From Pseudocitrobacter faecalis (GTDB lineage Bacteria; Pseudomonadota; Gammaproteobacteria; Enterobacterales; Enterobacteriaceae): a stretch of DNA of 64,000 bases. The DNA is taken from the NCBI GenBank assembly GCA_003315335.1, contig QNRL01000008.1, forward strand, positions 62,001 through 126,000, in the 5' to 3' direction. The notes below the pieces were generated by a model that searched no databases, was not told the origin of the DNA, and saw only the letters and a list, made by a program, of their open reading frames with translations. Shown piece by piece: positions 57,280 through 64,000 of the stretch. The position numbers and the translations under genes are program-made. Every line of letters begins with the position of its first letter. Position 1 is the first letter of the stretch.

Positions 57280-59472
57280 ATGAGAACACGAACACAACAT
57301 GAACCCTGGCTGTTGGCGCTGCTCAGCGTCGCCCGCCACTATCGCCTCGATTTTTCCGAAGAGAACGTTCGCGTTGCGGTGAATCAAGGCCACAATCATT
57401 CAGCGCGCGAAATACAGGAAGATATCGCGCGCCAGTTGGGGCTGGGGCTACGTTACACGCCGCCCGACCTGACGCTTATTGACCCCTGGCGACTGCCGCT
57501 GATTGCCGTGCTCGACAATGACGCCGTTGCGGTGATCTCGCGCATGGACGGCGAAGGCAATTTTATCCTGCTGATGAGCGGCGACGGCGAGCAGCAAACG
57601 GTGGTCAACCGCGACGAGCTGGCTTCCCGCCTGACGTCGCTGGCCGTGGCGAGGCCGCAGGATACCATTCCTGACGTGCGCGTCGATGAGTACATCAAAC
57701 CCTATAAGAAAAACTGGTTCTGGCAGCTGGCGCTGAAAGACTGGCGTCGTTATAGCGATATTATGCTGGCTGCGCTGGTGGCTAACGTACTGGCGCTGAG
57801 CGGCATGATTTTTTCGATGCAGGTGTATGATCGCGTGGTGCCCTCTCAGTCAGAAGCTACCTTGTGGGTACTGTTTGGCGGCGTGATGCTGGCGATTACC
57901 TTTGAATTCACCATGCGTATGATTCGAGTTCATATTTCCGATATCGTCGGGAAAAGAGCTGACTTGCGCATCTCGGATCGCGTCTTTGCGCGCGCTTTGC
58001 GCCTGAAAAATAACGCCCGTTCCAAATCGACCGGGACGTTTATTTCCCAGTTGCGTGAACTGGAATCGGTGCGAGAACTGATCACCTCTACCACCATCAG
58101 TACGGTCAGTGATATCCCATTCTTCCTGTTGTTTGTCTTCATTTTGTGGATGATTGGCGGCCCGCTGGTCTTCGTGGTGCTGCTCGCGATTCCGCTGTTG
58201 CTCATCCCCGGCATGTTGATCCAGAGGCCGCTGTCGAAACTGGCTAACGACGGTATGCGCGAAAGTGCGATCCGCAACGCCACGCTGGTGGAGGCGGTGC
58301 AGGGCATTGAAGATATTAAACTGCTGCGCGCCGAACGCCGCTTCCAGAATCAGTGGAACAACAGTAACGATGTTGCCGCGTCTATCAGCATGAAGCAGCG
58401 CTGGCTCACGGGGTTATTGATGACCTGGACGCAGGAGGTGCAGTCGATTGTTTATGCAGTGGTGCTGCTGGTGGGCTGCTATCTGGTGATGAACGGCGAT
58501 ATGACCACCGGTGCGCTGGTGGGAACGTCGATTCTGGCCTCGCGCACTATCGCGCCGCTGGCGCAAATCTCTGGTGTCTTATCGCGCTGGCAGGCAGCGA
58601 AAGTGGCGCGCAAAAGCCTTGATGAACTGATGAAGCGCCCAGTGGATCAGCCGGAGCCGCGCGAGCGCGTGCATCGTACCAATCTGAACGGTAACTACCT
58701 GCTTGAAAATGTGGGTTTTTACTACGATGAAGAGGAAAAAGTTAACGTCCTGACGATACCGAAGCTCAAGATTAAAGCCGGTGAGAAAGTGGCGATTCTT
58801 GGGCGCAACGGCTCGGGTAAAAGTACGCTGCTGCAACTCTTAGCCGGAATGCAGGATCCGCAGACAGGCACGGTTCAACTTGATGATATCAGCCTGCCGT
58901 TGCTGGATGTTGCCGATGTGCGGCGTGACATGGCGTTTCTCAGCCAGAATGCGCGTCTCTTTTTCGGCTCGGTGCGGGAAAACATCACCATGGGCAGGCC
59001 GCTGGCCTCTGATGACGATATCCAACGCGCGCTGGCCATGAGCGGGGCGCTGGAGTTTGTACGTCAGCAGAAAAATGGCCTCAACTATCAAATTCTGGAA
59101 GGGGGATTTGGCCTCTCGGGTGGACAGCGTCAGGCGCTGCTGCTGGCGCGCATGCTGATTACGCAGCCGAATATTGTGCTGATGGATGAGCCAACGGCCT
59201 GGCTGGATGAAATTAGCGAACAGCGTTTGATTGGGCATCTTGAGCAATGGATTGGCCGTCGCACGCTGGTGATTGCCACCCATCGCCTGGCGATCCTCCA
59301 TCTGGTCGATCGCATTATCGTGCTGGATAAGGGCAAAGTGGTTATGGATGGCCCGCGCGATGTCATTCTTAAGCAGCAACGTCCCGCTGAGGCGGCAAAA
59401 CCGGCGCAAACCGTTCGGCGTGCCACATTGAATCGCTCGGCGGCGGACAGCAGCAAGGAGGAGAGGGTATGA
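57280..59472 (+). CDS. Type I secretion ABC exporter (LapB/BapC-like permease-ATPase)
   Basis: A 730-residue inner-membrane half-transporter. The N-terminal ~130 residues are a C39-like domain; no cysteine is seen there, so it should bind substrate rather than cleave it. The membrane domain follows (about 150-440: IMLAALVANVLALSGMIFSM, FFLLFVFILWMIGGPLVFVV), then the ATPase with GRNGSGKST (about 508-516), LSGGQRQ (about 612) and VLMDEPTAWLDE (about 633). It energises export of the giant adhesin through the TolC-like protein. ATG 57280 is preferred over GTG 57271, which is too close to the AGGA site. Its stop overlaps the HlyD gene by ATGA. The tail after the ATPase (KPAQTVRRATLNRSAADSSK) is longer than usual. 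Confidence 0.93.
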   Translation: MRTRTQHEPWLLALLSVARHYRLDFSEENVRVAVNQGHNHSAREIQEDIARQLGLGLRYTPPDLTLIDPWRLPLIAVLDNDAVAVISRMDGEGNFILLMSGDGEQQTVVNRDELASRLTSLAVARPQDTIPDVRVDEYIKPYKKNWFWQLALKDWRRYSDIMLAALVANVLALSGMIFSMQVYDRVVPSQSEATLWVLFGGVMLAITFEFTMRMIRVHISDIVGKRADLRISDRVFARALRLKNNARSKSTGTFISQLRELESVRELITSTTISTVSDIPFFLLFVFILWMIGGPLVFVVLLAIPLLLIPGMLIQRPLSKLANDGMRESAIRNATLVEAVQGIEDIKLLRAERRFQNQWNNSNDVAASISMKQRWLTGLLMTWTQEVQSIVYAVVLLVGCYLVMNGDMTTGALVGTSILASRTIAPLAQISGVLSRWQAAKVARKSLDELMKRPVDQPEPRERVHRTNLNGNYLLENVGFYYDEEEKVNVLTIPKLKIKAGEKVAILGRNGSGKSTLLQLLAGMQDPQTGTVQLDDISLPLLDVADVRRDMAFLSQNARLFFGSVRENITMGRPLASDDDIQRALAMSGALEFVRQQKNGLNYQILEGGFGLSGGQRQALLLARMLITQPNIVLMDEPTAWLDEISEQRLIGHLEQWIGRRTLVIATHRLAILHLVDRIIVLDKGKVVMDGPRDVILKQQRPAEAAKPAQTVRRATLNRSAADSSKEERV

Positions 59473-60644
59473 GACGCGAAGATCTCTATGATGGACACTT
59501 CAATGAGCCTCCCTTGCCGCGCGCGACGATTGTCGCCTGGGCGCTGGCTCTGCTGCTGGGGCTTTTTGTGGTCTGGGCCTGGTTTTTTGAACTCGACGAG
59601 GTGACGACCGGTAGCGGAACCGTGGTGCCTTCCTCCCGTGAACAGATTATTCAGTCGCTGGAAGGCGGCATTTTAACGCGCCTGAGTGTGAAAGAGGGCG
59701 ATATCGTTGAACGTGGGCAGGTGCTGGCACAGCTCGACCGTACCAAAACGGAGTCCGGCGTGCAGGAGAGTATTTCTCGCTACAACGCTGCGCTGGCGCG
59801 CGCCGCGCGGTTGAATGCGGAAGTCAACGATACCCCCCTGACCTTCCCGGAAGAGTTGCAGCATTATTCTTCGTTGATCGCGCAGGAAACGCGTCTGTAT
59901 GAATCACGTCGCAGCAGTTTAACAGAAGGCATTAAGGGGCTGCGTGAGGGCATCGTGCTGGTCGATCGCGAACTGGCGATGACCCAACCGTTAGTGCGCA
60001 AAGGGGCGGCCAGTGATGTGGAAGTGCTGCGTCTGCAACGGCAAAAAAACGATCTTAACAGCCGTATCACCGAAATGAACACGCAATATTATGTTCGGGC
60101 GCGTGAGGAATTATCGAAAACGGAGGAGGAAATTGCGGCTCAGCGATCCGTCATTCGTGGACGTACCGATTCTCTCGATCGTCTGGAATTTACTGCGCCG
60201 GTCACTGGTATTGTAAAAGATATCGAAGTGACCACCGTGGGCGGCGTCATCCCACCGAATGGCAAATTAATGAGTATGGTACCGCTTGACGATCAGATGC
60301 TGATTGAAGCGCATATTTCACCGCGAGATGTCGCATTTATCCATCCCGGCCAGGAAGCGTTGGTAAAAATTACCGCTTATGATTATTCCATTTATGGAGG
60401 GCTGAGTGGTGAAGTTGTCATGATATCGCCCGATACGATTCAGGATGATGTGAAGCGCGATGTTTACTATTACCGCGTTTATATTCGCACTGACCACAAC
60501 TTTGTTGAGAATAAAAATGGCCATAAATCCCCCATTTTTCCGGGCATGATTGCGACGGTGGATATCCGCACCGGCAGTAAAACGGTACTCGATTATTTGA
60601 TTAAACCGTTTAATAAAGTGCAGGAAGCGTTACGCGAGCGGTGA
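59469..60644 (+). CDS. HlyD-family periplasmic adaptor of the type I secretion system
   Basis: A 391-residue membrane fusion protein linking the ABC exporter to the TolC-like channel. A single transmembrane helix (about 20-41, TIVAWALALLLGLFVVWAWF) is followed by the biotinyl-lipoyl-like strand pair (VPSSREQIIQSLEGGILTRL, VKEGDIVERGQVLAQLD), a long helical hairpin (about 95-230), and the C-terminal beta domain with FTAPVTGIVKDIEV and the family end region (PGMIATVDIRTGSKTVLDYL). It is translationally coupled to the ABC gene and closes the operon. Confidence 0.93.
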   Translation: MRREDLYDGHFNEPPLPRATIVAWALALLLGLFVVWAWFFELDEVTTGSGTVVPSSREQIIQSLEGGILTRLSVKEGDIVERGQVLAQLDRTKTESGVQESISRYNAALARAARLNAEVNDTPLTFPEELQHYSSLIAQETRLYESRRSSLTEGIKGLREGIVLVDRELAMTQPLVRKGAASDVEVLRLQRQKNDLNSRITEMNTQYYVRAREELSKTEEEIAAQRSVIRGRTDSLDRLEFTAPVTGIVKDIEVTTVGGVIPPNGKLMSMVPLDDQMLIEAHISPRDVAFIHPGQEALVKITAYDYSIYGGLSGEVVMISPDTIQDDVKRDVYYYRVYIRTDHNFVENKNGHKSPIFPGMIATVDIRTGSKTVLDYLIKPFNKVQEALRER

Positions 60645-60649
60645 CGGTT

Positions 60650-60740
60650 CCCTCACCCTAACTCTCTCCCTGAGCGTGTGCCAATGGTCAAATTAGCGCG
60701 GTTTTCTCCCTCTCCCTGAGGGAGAGGGCCGGGGTGAGGG
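60650..60740. repeat. Single diverged copy of the CCCTCACCC...GGGTGAGGG palindromic repeat
   Basis: The left arm CCCTCACCCTAACTCTCTCC and the right arm GGAGAGGGCCGGGGTGAGGG, with an inner CTCCCTGAGGGAG palindrome, match the architecture of the 15335-16006 array, but the core sequence differs. It lies five bases after the HlyD stop and could be the operon terminator. Confidence 0.85.
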
Positions 60741-60744
60741 GGAA

Positions 60745-61096
60745 AGCTCACAAACCCACTCCCCTCCCAATTTCCCACTAATTCCCCTGTTTTTTATTTT
60801 CCACCTGATAATACCACCCGAAATTATATTCTATAAATATTCATGTTTACCGTTTGTGTACTATTTTAGTGCATGATCATTTTACGTTAATAAAATGTTT
60901 TATCAGGATTGTCTAATTTCGAATTCATACATCAAATAAGCCAACTTGATCCTGTTTTTACATTTTGTTACAAGTGCCCACTGTCCATTTCTGAATATTT
61001 CAATAACGTATGAATCGCTTCACAAAGAAGCACGTATGAATAGTCAATTTGCACCGTTCATACTCTTAAAACTAAATATAATGATGGTGGCTTAAT
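60745..61096 (+). other. Porin upstream region
   Basis: About 350 bp, AT-rich, typical of an OmpR-controlled porin promoter. I looked for a micF-like antisense RNA ending in a hairpin and T-run and did not find one. TATAAT at 61077-61082 is too close to the start codon to be the main -10. Confidence 0.5.
60955..60974 (+). promoter_or_regulatory. Putative OmpR-binding site
   Basis: TTTTTACATTTTGTTACAAG resembles the ompF F1 OmpR site as I remember it (TTTACTTTTGGTTACATATT). It lies about 125 bp before the porin start codon. Confidence 0.45.
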
Positions 61097-62188
61097 ATGA
61101 AAAAAATTCTCGCAGTCGTTATTCCTGCCATTCTGGCCGCAGGCGCAGCACACGCAGCAGAAATCTATAACAAAGACGGAAATAAACTCGATTTATATGG
61201 CAAGGTTGATGCTCGCCATATTTTCTCTGACGACAAAGGTGCCGATGGCGATAACACCTATGTTCGTTTCGGTTTCAAAGGGGAAACGCAGATCAATGAC
61301 CAACTGACCGGTTACGGCCAGTGGGAATACAACATTCAGGGCAACAAAACCGAAGACGGTGCGGACACCGCAACCCGTCTGGCGTTTGCCGGCTTGAACG
61401 CAGGCGAATACGGCAGCTTCGACTATGGTCGTAACTACGGCGTTATCTACGACGTAGAAGCCTGGACCGATATGCTGCCGGTGTTCGGCGGGGACTCCTA
61501 CACCCAGACAGACGGCTTCATGACCGGTCGTGCGAACGGCCTCGCGACCTACCGTAACACCGGCTTCTTCGGCCTGGTTGATGGCCTGAACTTTGCTATC
61601 CAGTACCAGGGCAAGAACGGTGGCAGCGGTGAAACCAACAATGGTCGCGATAACGTGCTGAAGCAGAACGGCGAAGGTTGGGGCGGTTCCGTATCCTACG
61701 AATTTGCTGAAGGCTTCGCGGCTTCCGCGGCGTACTCCGGTTCTAAGCGTACCGACCAGCAGCAGACACGTACTCAAAACACCGCAGAAAACGCAGAAGC
61801 CTGGGCGGGTGGTCTGAAATATGATGCGAACAACCTGTACCTGGCGGCAACCTACGCGGAAACCCGTAACATGACCGGTGGTTCGTATGATTCCAATACC
61901 ATCGCGTTCGATAAAACCAAAAACATCGAACTGGTAGCCCAGTATCAGTTTGATTTCGGTCTGCGTCCATCCATCGCCTATTTGCAGTCTCGCGGCGACC
62001 ATAATGGCTCCGGCGATATGGATATCGTGAAATATATCGAAGTGGGCGCGAACTACTACTTCAATAAAAACATGGCCGTCTATGCAGATTATAAAATCAA
62101 CCTGCTCGACAGCGATAATGCCAATGTTCAGCGTCAGGGTCTGAATACAGATAACCAGGTCGGTATCGGCGCTGTTTACCAGTTCTGA
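61097..62188 (+). CDS. General porin, OmpC/OmpF/OmpN family
   Basis: A 363-residue trimeric porin precursor. The signal peptide ends at AHA (residue 20) and the mature protein starts [16 protein letters not shown]. Family blocks are clear: [54 protein letters not shown] and the terminal AVYQF phenylalanine. It makes a diffusion channel for small hydrophilic solutes. The constriction loop L3 reads [10 protein letters not shown], where OmpC, OmpF and PhoE have PEFGGD: Val129 (mature 109) replaces the glutamate equal to OmpF Glu117. A preceding OmpR-like site suggests osmoregulation. It is a single-gene unit. Which paralogue it is cannot be settled by eye. Confidence 0.93.
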   Translation: MKKILAVVIPAILAAGAAHAAEIYNKDGNKLDLYGKVDARHIFSDDKGADGDNTYVRFGFKGETQINDQLTGYGQWEYNIQGNKTEDGADTATRLAFAGLNAGEYGSFDYGRNYGVIYDVEAWTDMLPVFGGDSYTQTDGFMTGRANGLATYRNTGFFGLVDGLNFAIQYQGKNGGSGETNNGRDNVLKQNGEGWGGSVSYEFAEGFAASAAYSGSKRTDQQQTRTQNTAENAEAWAGGLKYDANNLYLAATYAETRNMTGGSYDSNTIAFDKTKNIELVAQYQFDFGLRPSIAYLQSRGDHNGSGDMDIVKYIEVGANYYFNKNMAVYADYKINLLDSDNANVQRQGLNTDNQVGIGAVYQF

Positions 62189-62198
62189 TTAGCCTGAA

Positions 62199-62287
62199 TA
62201 CGCCAGCATTGACGCTGGCGTAAGCTTTACAACCCTCAATGCCTGTTATTTGCCGGATGACATTATGTTATTCGGCAAATAATTTTT
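62199..62287 (+). terminator. Tandem hairpins after the porin
   Basis: The first is a perfect 9-bp stem (TACGCCAGC, loop ATTGAC, GCTGGCGTA) at 62199-62222 without a T-run. The second has a 10-bp stem (TTATTTGCCG at 62246-62255 and CGGCAAATAA at 62273-62282) followed by TTTTT, and is the likely terminator. Confidence 0.75.
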
Positions 62288-62371
62288 AGCCTTTTTCCTG
62301 CTGTCCTTATCTCTGTCATTCCTTTATTATTGCGCGTCGAAAAAGTGCGCAGCGCAGGAAAGAGTGAGATT

Positions 62372-63586
62372 TTGCTGAAGACCATCCCATTACCATTACC
62401 CCTTCTGATGGGCATGTTCCTGACAGGCTGTCACTCCTCGCTTTCCAGCAATCCCGTTGACACGCTGGATACCAATACTTCACTACATACGCTCTGCGAC
62501 GCCCCCCTCGACCACCAAATAGCGCAACTTTCCCGCAATCATTTTGCTCGCCAGCGTTCCACCGCGCTGGTGATCGGCGTGATTTCACATAATCAGCCGC
62601 CACAACTCTTCAGCTATGGTTTTACGGATTCCGATAGACGCGTGCCGGTTACCGGCGATACGCTTTTCGCTTTAGGATCGGTGACTAAAGGCGTGACCGC
62701 CGAAATTGCCGCCCTACAGGTGCAGAGAAATAAGCTGACGTGGCATTCGACGCTCCACGAATTATTGCCTTCTGCGAAAGAGCTGAGTCCGGACGCGCAA
62801 AAGATTACCGTCGAGCAACTTGCCAGCCATACGGCGGGTCTGCCAAGACAGGCATTTGATTTACCGATGCTGGGTAAACTGGTGCGCTATGTTTTTACCG
62901 GTGAACAGTTTTACGATGACCTGGATCGCGGTGAGTATCAGGATTATCTCAGCACCTTCCGCGCGCCGGATAACGTTCAGGTGAATTATTCCAATCTGGG
63001 TTACGCCATTTTAGACAGTGCGCTTGAGCAAAGCGCCTCGCGAACGATTCCCGAAATGGCACAGCAGGATATATTCACCCCGCTAAAAATGTTGCACACG
63101 GGCTACGTGCCGGAAACACTCCCCGGCTATATTCTGCGTGCGCGTGGTCAGGCGGGCGACCAGCCAAAGTTTATTGCCCGTGGTGAAGTGGTACCGGAGT
63201 GGCGCTTCAGCCATGATATGGTCGGCGCCGCGTCGCTATGGTCAACAGGAAATGATCTGCTGCGTTATTTGCAGGCGCATCTCTCCGGCTCCGGTGACAC
63301 CCAACTGGATCACGCTTTTGCCGATGCCATGACACTTCGCCGCTTCCAGAGTGATGACAATGCCGCGGCCCTGGGCTGGCTCGGCTATTCCGCCTATGGT
63401 CAAACGCTGCTTTACCAATCCGGTTTTATTGGGGGGTACAGCAGTTATATCGGCCTGGATAAACGCCACGGCAACGCCATCGTGGTACTGCAAAACAGTT
63501 TTAACTGGCAGAACGATATTGGTCATCGCCTGTTGTTGCGCATGGCGGTCGCCAGCGATCATCCCCGGATCTGCGCGGCGCAGTAA
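62372..63586 (+). CDS. Lipoprotein serine hydrolase of the beta-lactamase/PBP (S12, AmpH/AmpC) fold
   Basis: TTG 62372 is preferred: GGAAAGAG lies upstream and the product begins MLKTIPLPLPLLMGMFLTGC, a textbook lipoprotein signal with lipobox LTGC (Cys20). The mature 385 residues follow the class C/AmpH pattern: ALGSVTKGV carries the SxxK nucleophile motif, and VNYSNLGYAIL the YxN motif. The usual KTG position reads YQSGFIGGYSSY, so the Lys is replaced. It should act in the periplasm, probably anchored to a membrane, on peptidoglycan peptides or related esters rather than as a resistance enzyme; the substrate is inferred only. The start could also be an earlier TTG or GTG, but these would spoil the signal peptide. 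Confidence 0.8.
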   Translation: MLKTIPLPLPLLMGMFLTGCHSSLSSNPVDTLDTNTSLHTLCDAPLDHQIAQLSRNHFARQRSTALVIGVISHNQPPQLFSYGFTDSDRRVPVTGDTLFALGSVTKGVTAEIAALQVQRNKLTWHSTLHELLPSAKELSPDAQKITVEQLASHTAGLPRQAFDLPMLGKLVRYVFTGEQFYDDLDRGEYQDYLSTFRAPDNVQVNYSNLGYAILDSALEQSASRTIPEMAQQDIFTPLKMLHTGYVPETLPGYILRARGQAGDQPKFIARGEVVPEWRFSHDMVGAASLWSTGNDLLRYLQAHLSGSGDTQLDHAFADAMTLRRFQSDDNAAALGWLGYSAYGQTLLYQSGFIGGYSSYIGLDKRHGNAIVVLQNSFNWQNDIGHRLLLRMAVASDHPRICAAQ

Positions 63587-63680
63587 CCCGCGAGCCCGCT
63601 TGTTGCTGCTACGTGTGTCGCGAAATGGTCATATCGCGCGCGATTGACCCATGACAAGGCAGCGCTGTTCCTCTGCTCCG

Positions 63681-63686
63681 TATAAT
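63681..63686 (+). promoter_or_regulatory. -10 element of the roxA promoter
   Basis: A consensus TATAAT lies 31 bp before the roxA start codon in the 131-bp gap after the serine hydrolase. No good -35 is visible at the usual distance. Confidence 0.5.
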
Positions 63687-63717
63687 CAGGCCTGTTTGCT
63701 CACTGATGGTATGAAAA

Positions 63718-64000
63718 ATGGCTTATCAACTTAACCTTAACTGGCCGGAGTTTCTTGAGAAATACTGGCAGAAAAAACCTGTTGTACTGAAGAAAGCGTT
63801 CGCTGACTTTGTTGATCCGATCACCCCGGATGAACTGGCTGGCCTGGCGATGGAACCCGAAGTCGACAGTCGACTGGTAAGCCATGCCAACGGAAAATGG
63901 CAGGCGAGCAATGGCCCGTTTGAGCATTTCGATGGCTTAGGTGAGACGGGCTGGTCGCTGCTGGCGCAGGCGGTGAACCACTGGCACGAACCGTCGGCGG
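63718..64000 (+). CDS. roxA: Ribosomal oxygenase RoxA (50S L16 arginine hydroxylase), partial 5' end
   Basis: The frame runs from ATG 63718 to the right edge (94 codons). MAYQLNLNWPEFLEKYWQKK, DPITPDELAGLAMEPEVDSR, LVSHANGKW and LLAQAVNHWHEP match the N-terminus of E. coli YcfD/RoxA almost residue for residue. RoxA is an Fe(II)/2-oxoglutarate JmjC-type oxygenase that hydroxylates Arg81 of ribosomal protein L16. Its metal-binding HxD motif lies beyond the window, so activity cannot be judged here. Confidence 0.93.
   Translation, partial: MAYQLNLNWPEFLEKYWQKKPVVLKKAFADFVDPITPDELAGLAMEPEVDSRLVSHANGKWQASNGPFEHFDGLGETGWSLLAQAVNHWHEPSA

Noticed and set aside
61077-61082. TATAAT just before the porin gene as its promoter -10
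   Set aside because: It would leave a leader of only a few bases; porin genes normally have longer leaders.
60780-61090. micF-like antisense RNA upstream of the porin
   Set aside because: No hairpin followed by a T-run on either strand and no recognisable micF sequence.

Overview
The window looks like chromosomal DNA of a gammaproteobacterium of the Enterobacteriaceae (Citrobacter/Enterobacter/Leclercia-like; genus not assignable from sequence alone). This rests on a ChuA-type haem receptor, an OmpC/OmpF-family porin, the start of roxA (ycfD), enterobacterial REP palindromes and chaperone-usher fimbriae. The theme is the cell surface: an autotransporter, a fimbrial operon and a giant type I-secreted adhesin lie among two TonB-dependent uptake systems and a porin. 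No rRNA, tRNA, CRISPR array, IS element or prophage was seen.

Left part (1-20 kb). A truncated yellow/royal-jelly-like exported protein runs off the left edge. A POT-family peptide transporter follows, convergent with a small DUF1398-like gene. A long AT-rich leader precedes a 1786-residue classical autotransporter. On the minus strand is a complete haem utilisation operon, hemP-chuA-hmuSTUV, with a Fur box over its promoter; it imports haem across both membranes and degrades it. An array of palindromic repeats (15335-16006) separates it from a second minus-strand pair. That pair is gdhB, a soluble PQQ glucose dehydrogenase, followed by pqqU, a TonB-dependent receptor of the YncD/PqqU type. 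Together they suggest scavenging of external PQQ to charge a periplasmic sugar dehydrogenase.

Middle (20-30 kb). A minus-strand chaperone-usher operon (fimbrin, chaperone, usher, tip adhesin) ends with an EAL-domain gene. Divergent from it is a PilZ-domain protein resembling MrkH. This looks like a self-contained c-di-GMP-controlled fimbrial module of the type 3 (mrk) style. Next come an aromatic-acid MFS transporter and, tail to tail, a LysR regulator interrupted by one in-frame amber codon.

Right part (30-64 kb). A type I secretion locus dominates: a TolC-family outer-membrane protein, a giant adhesin of 8425 residues (25.3 kb), a LapB/BapC-type ABC exporter and an HlyD adaptor. The adhesin has a BapA-like N-terminus, a glycine-rich hydrophobic segment, 67 Ig-like domains, further Ig-like domains, a six-loop calcium-binding propeller with an UnbV-like domain, and a type I C-terminal secretion region. 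The 67 Ig-like domains follow a six-domain (about 600-residue) super-repeat, which is the most striking structure in the window. A general porin with a changed constriction-loop residue, a lipoprotein serine hydrolase of the AmpH/AmpC fold and the 5' end of roxA complete the window.
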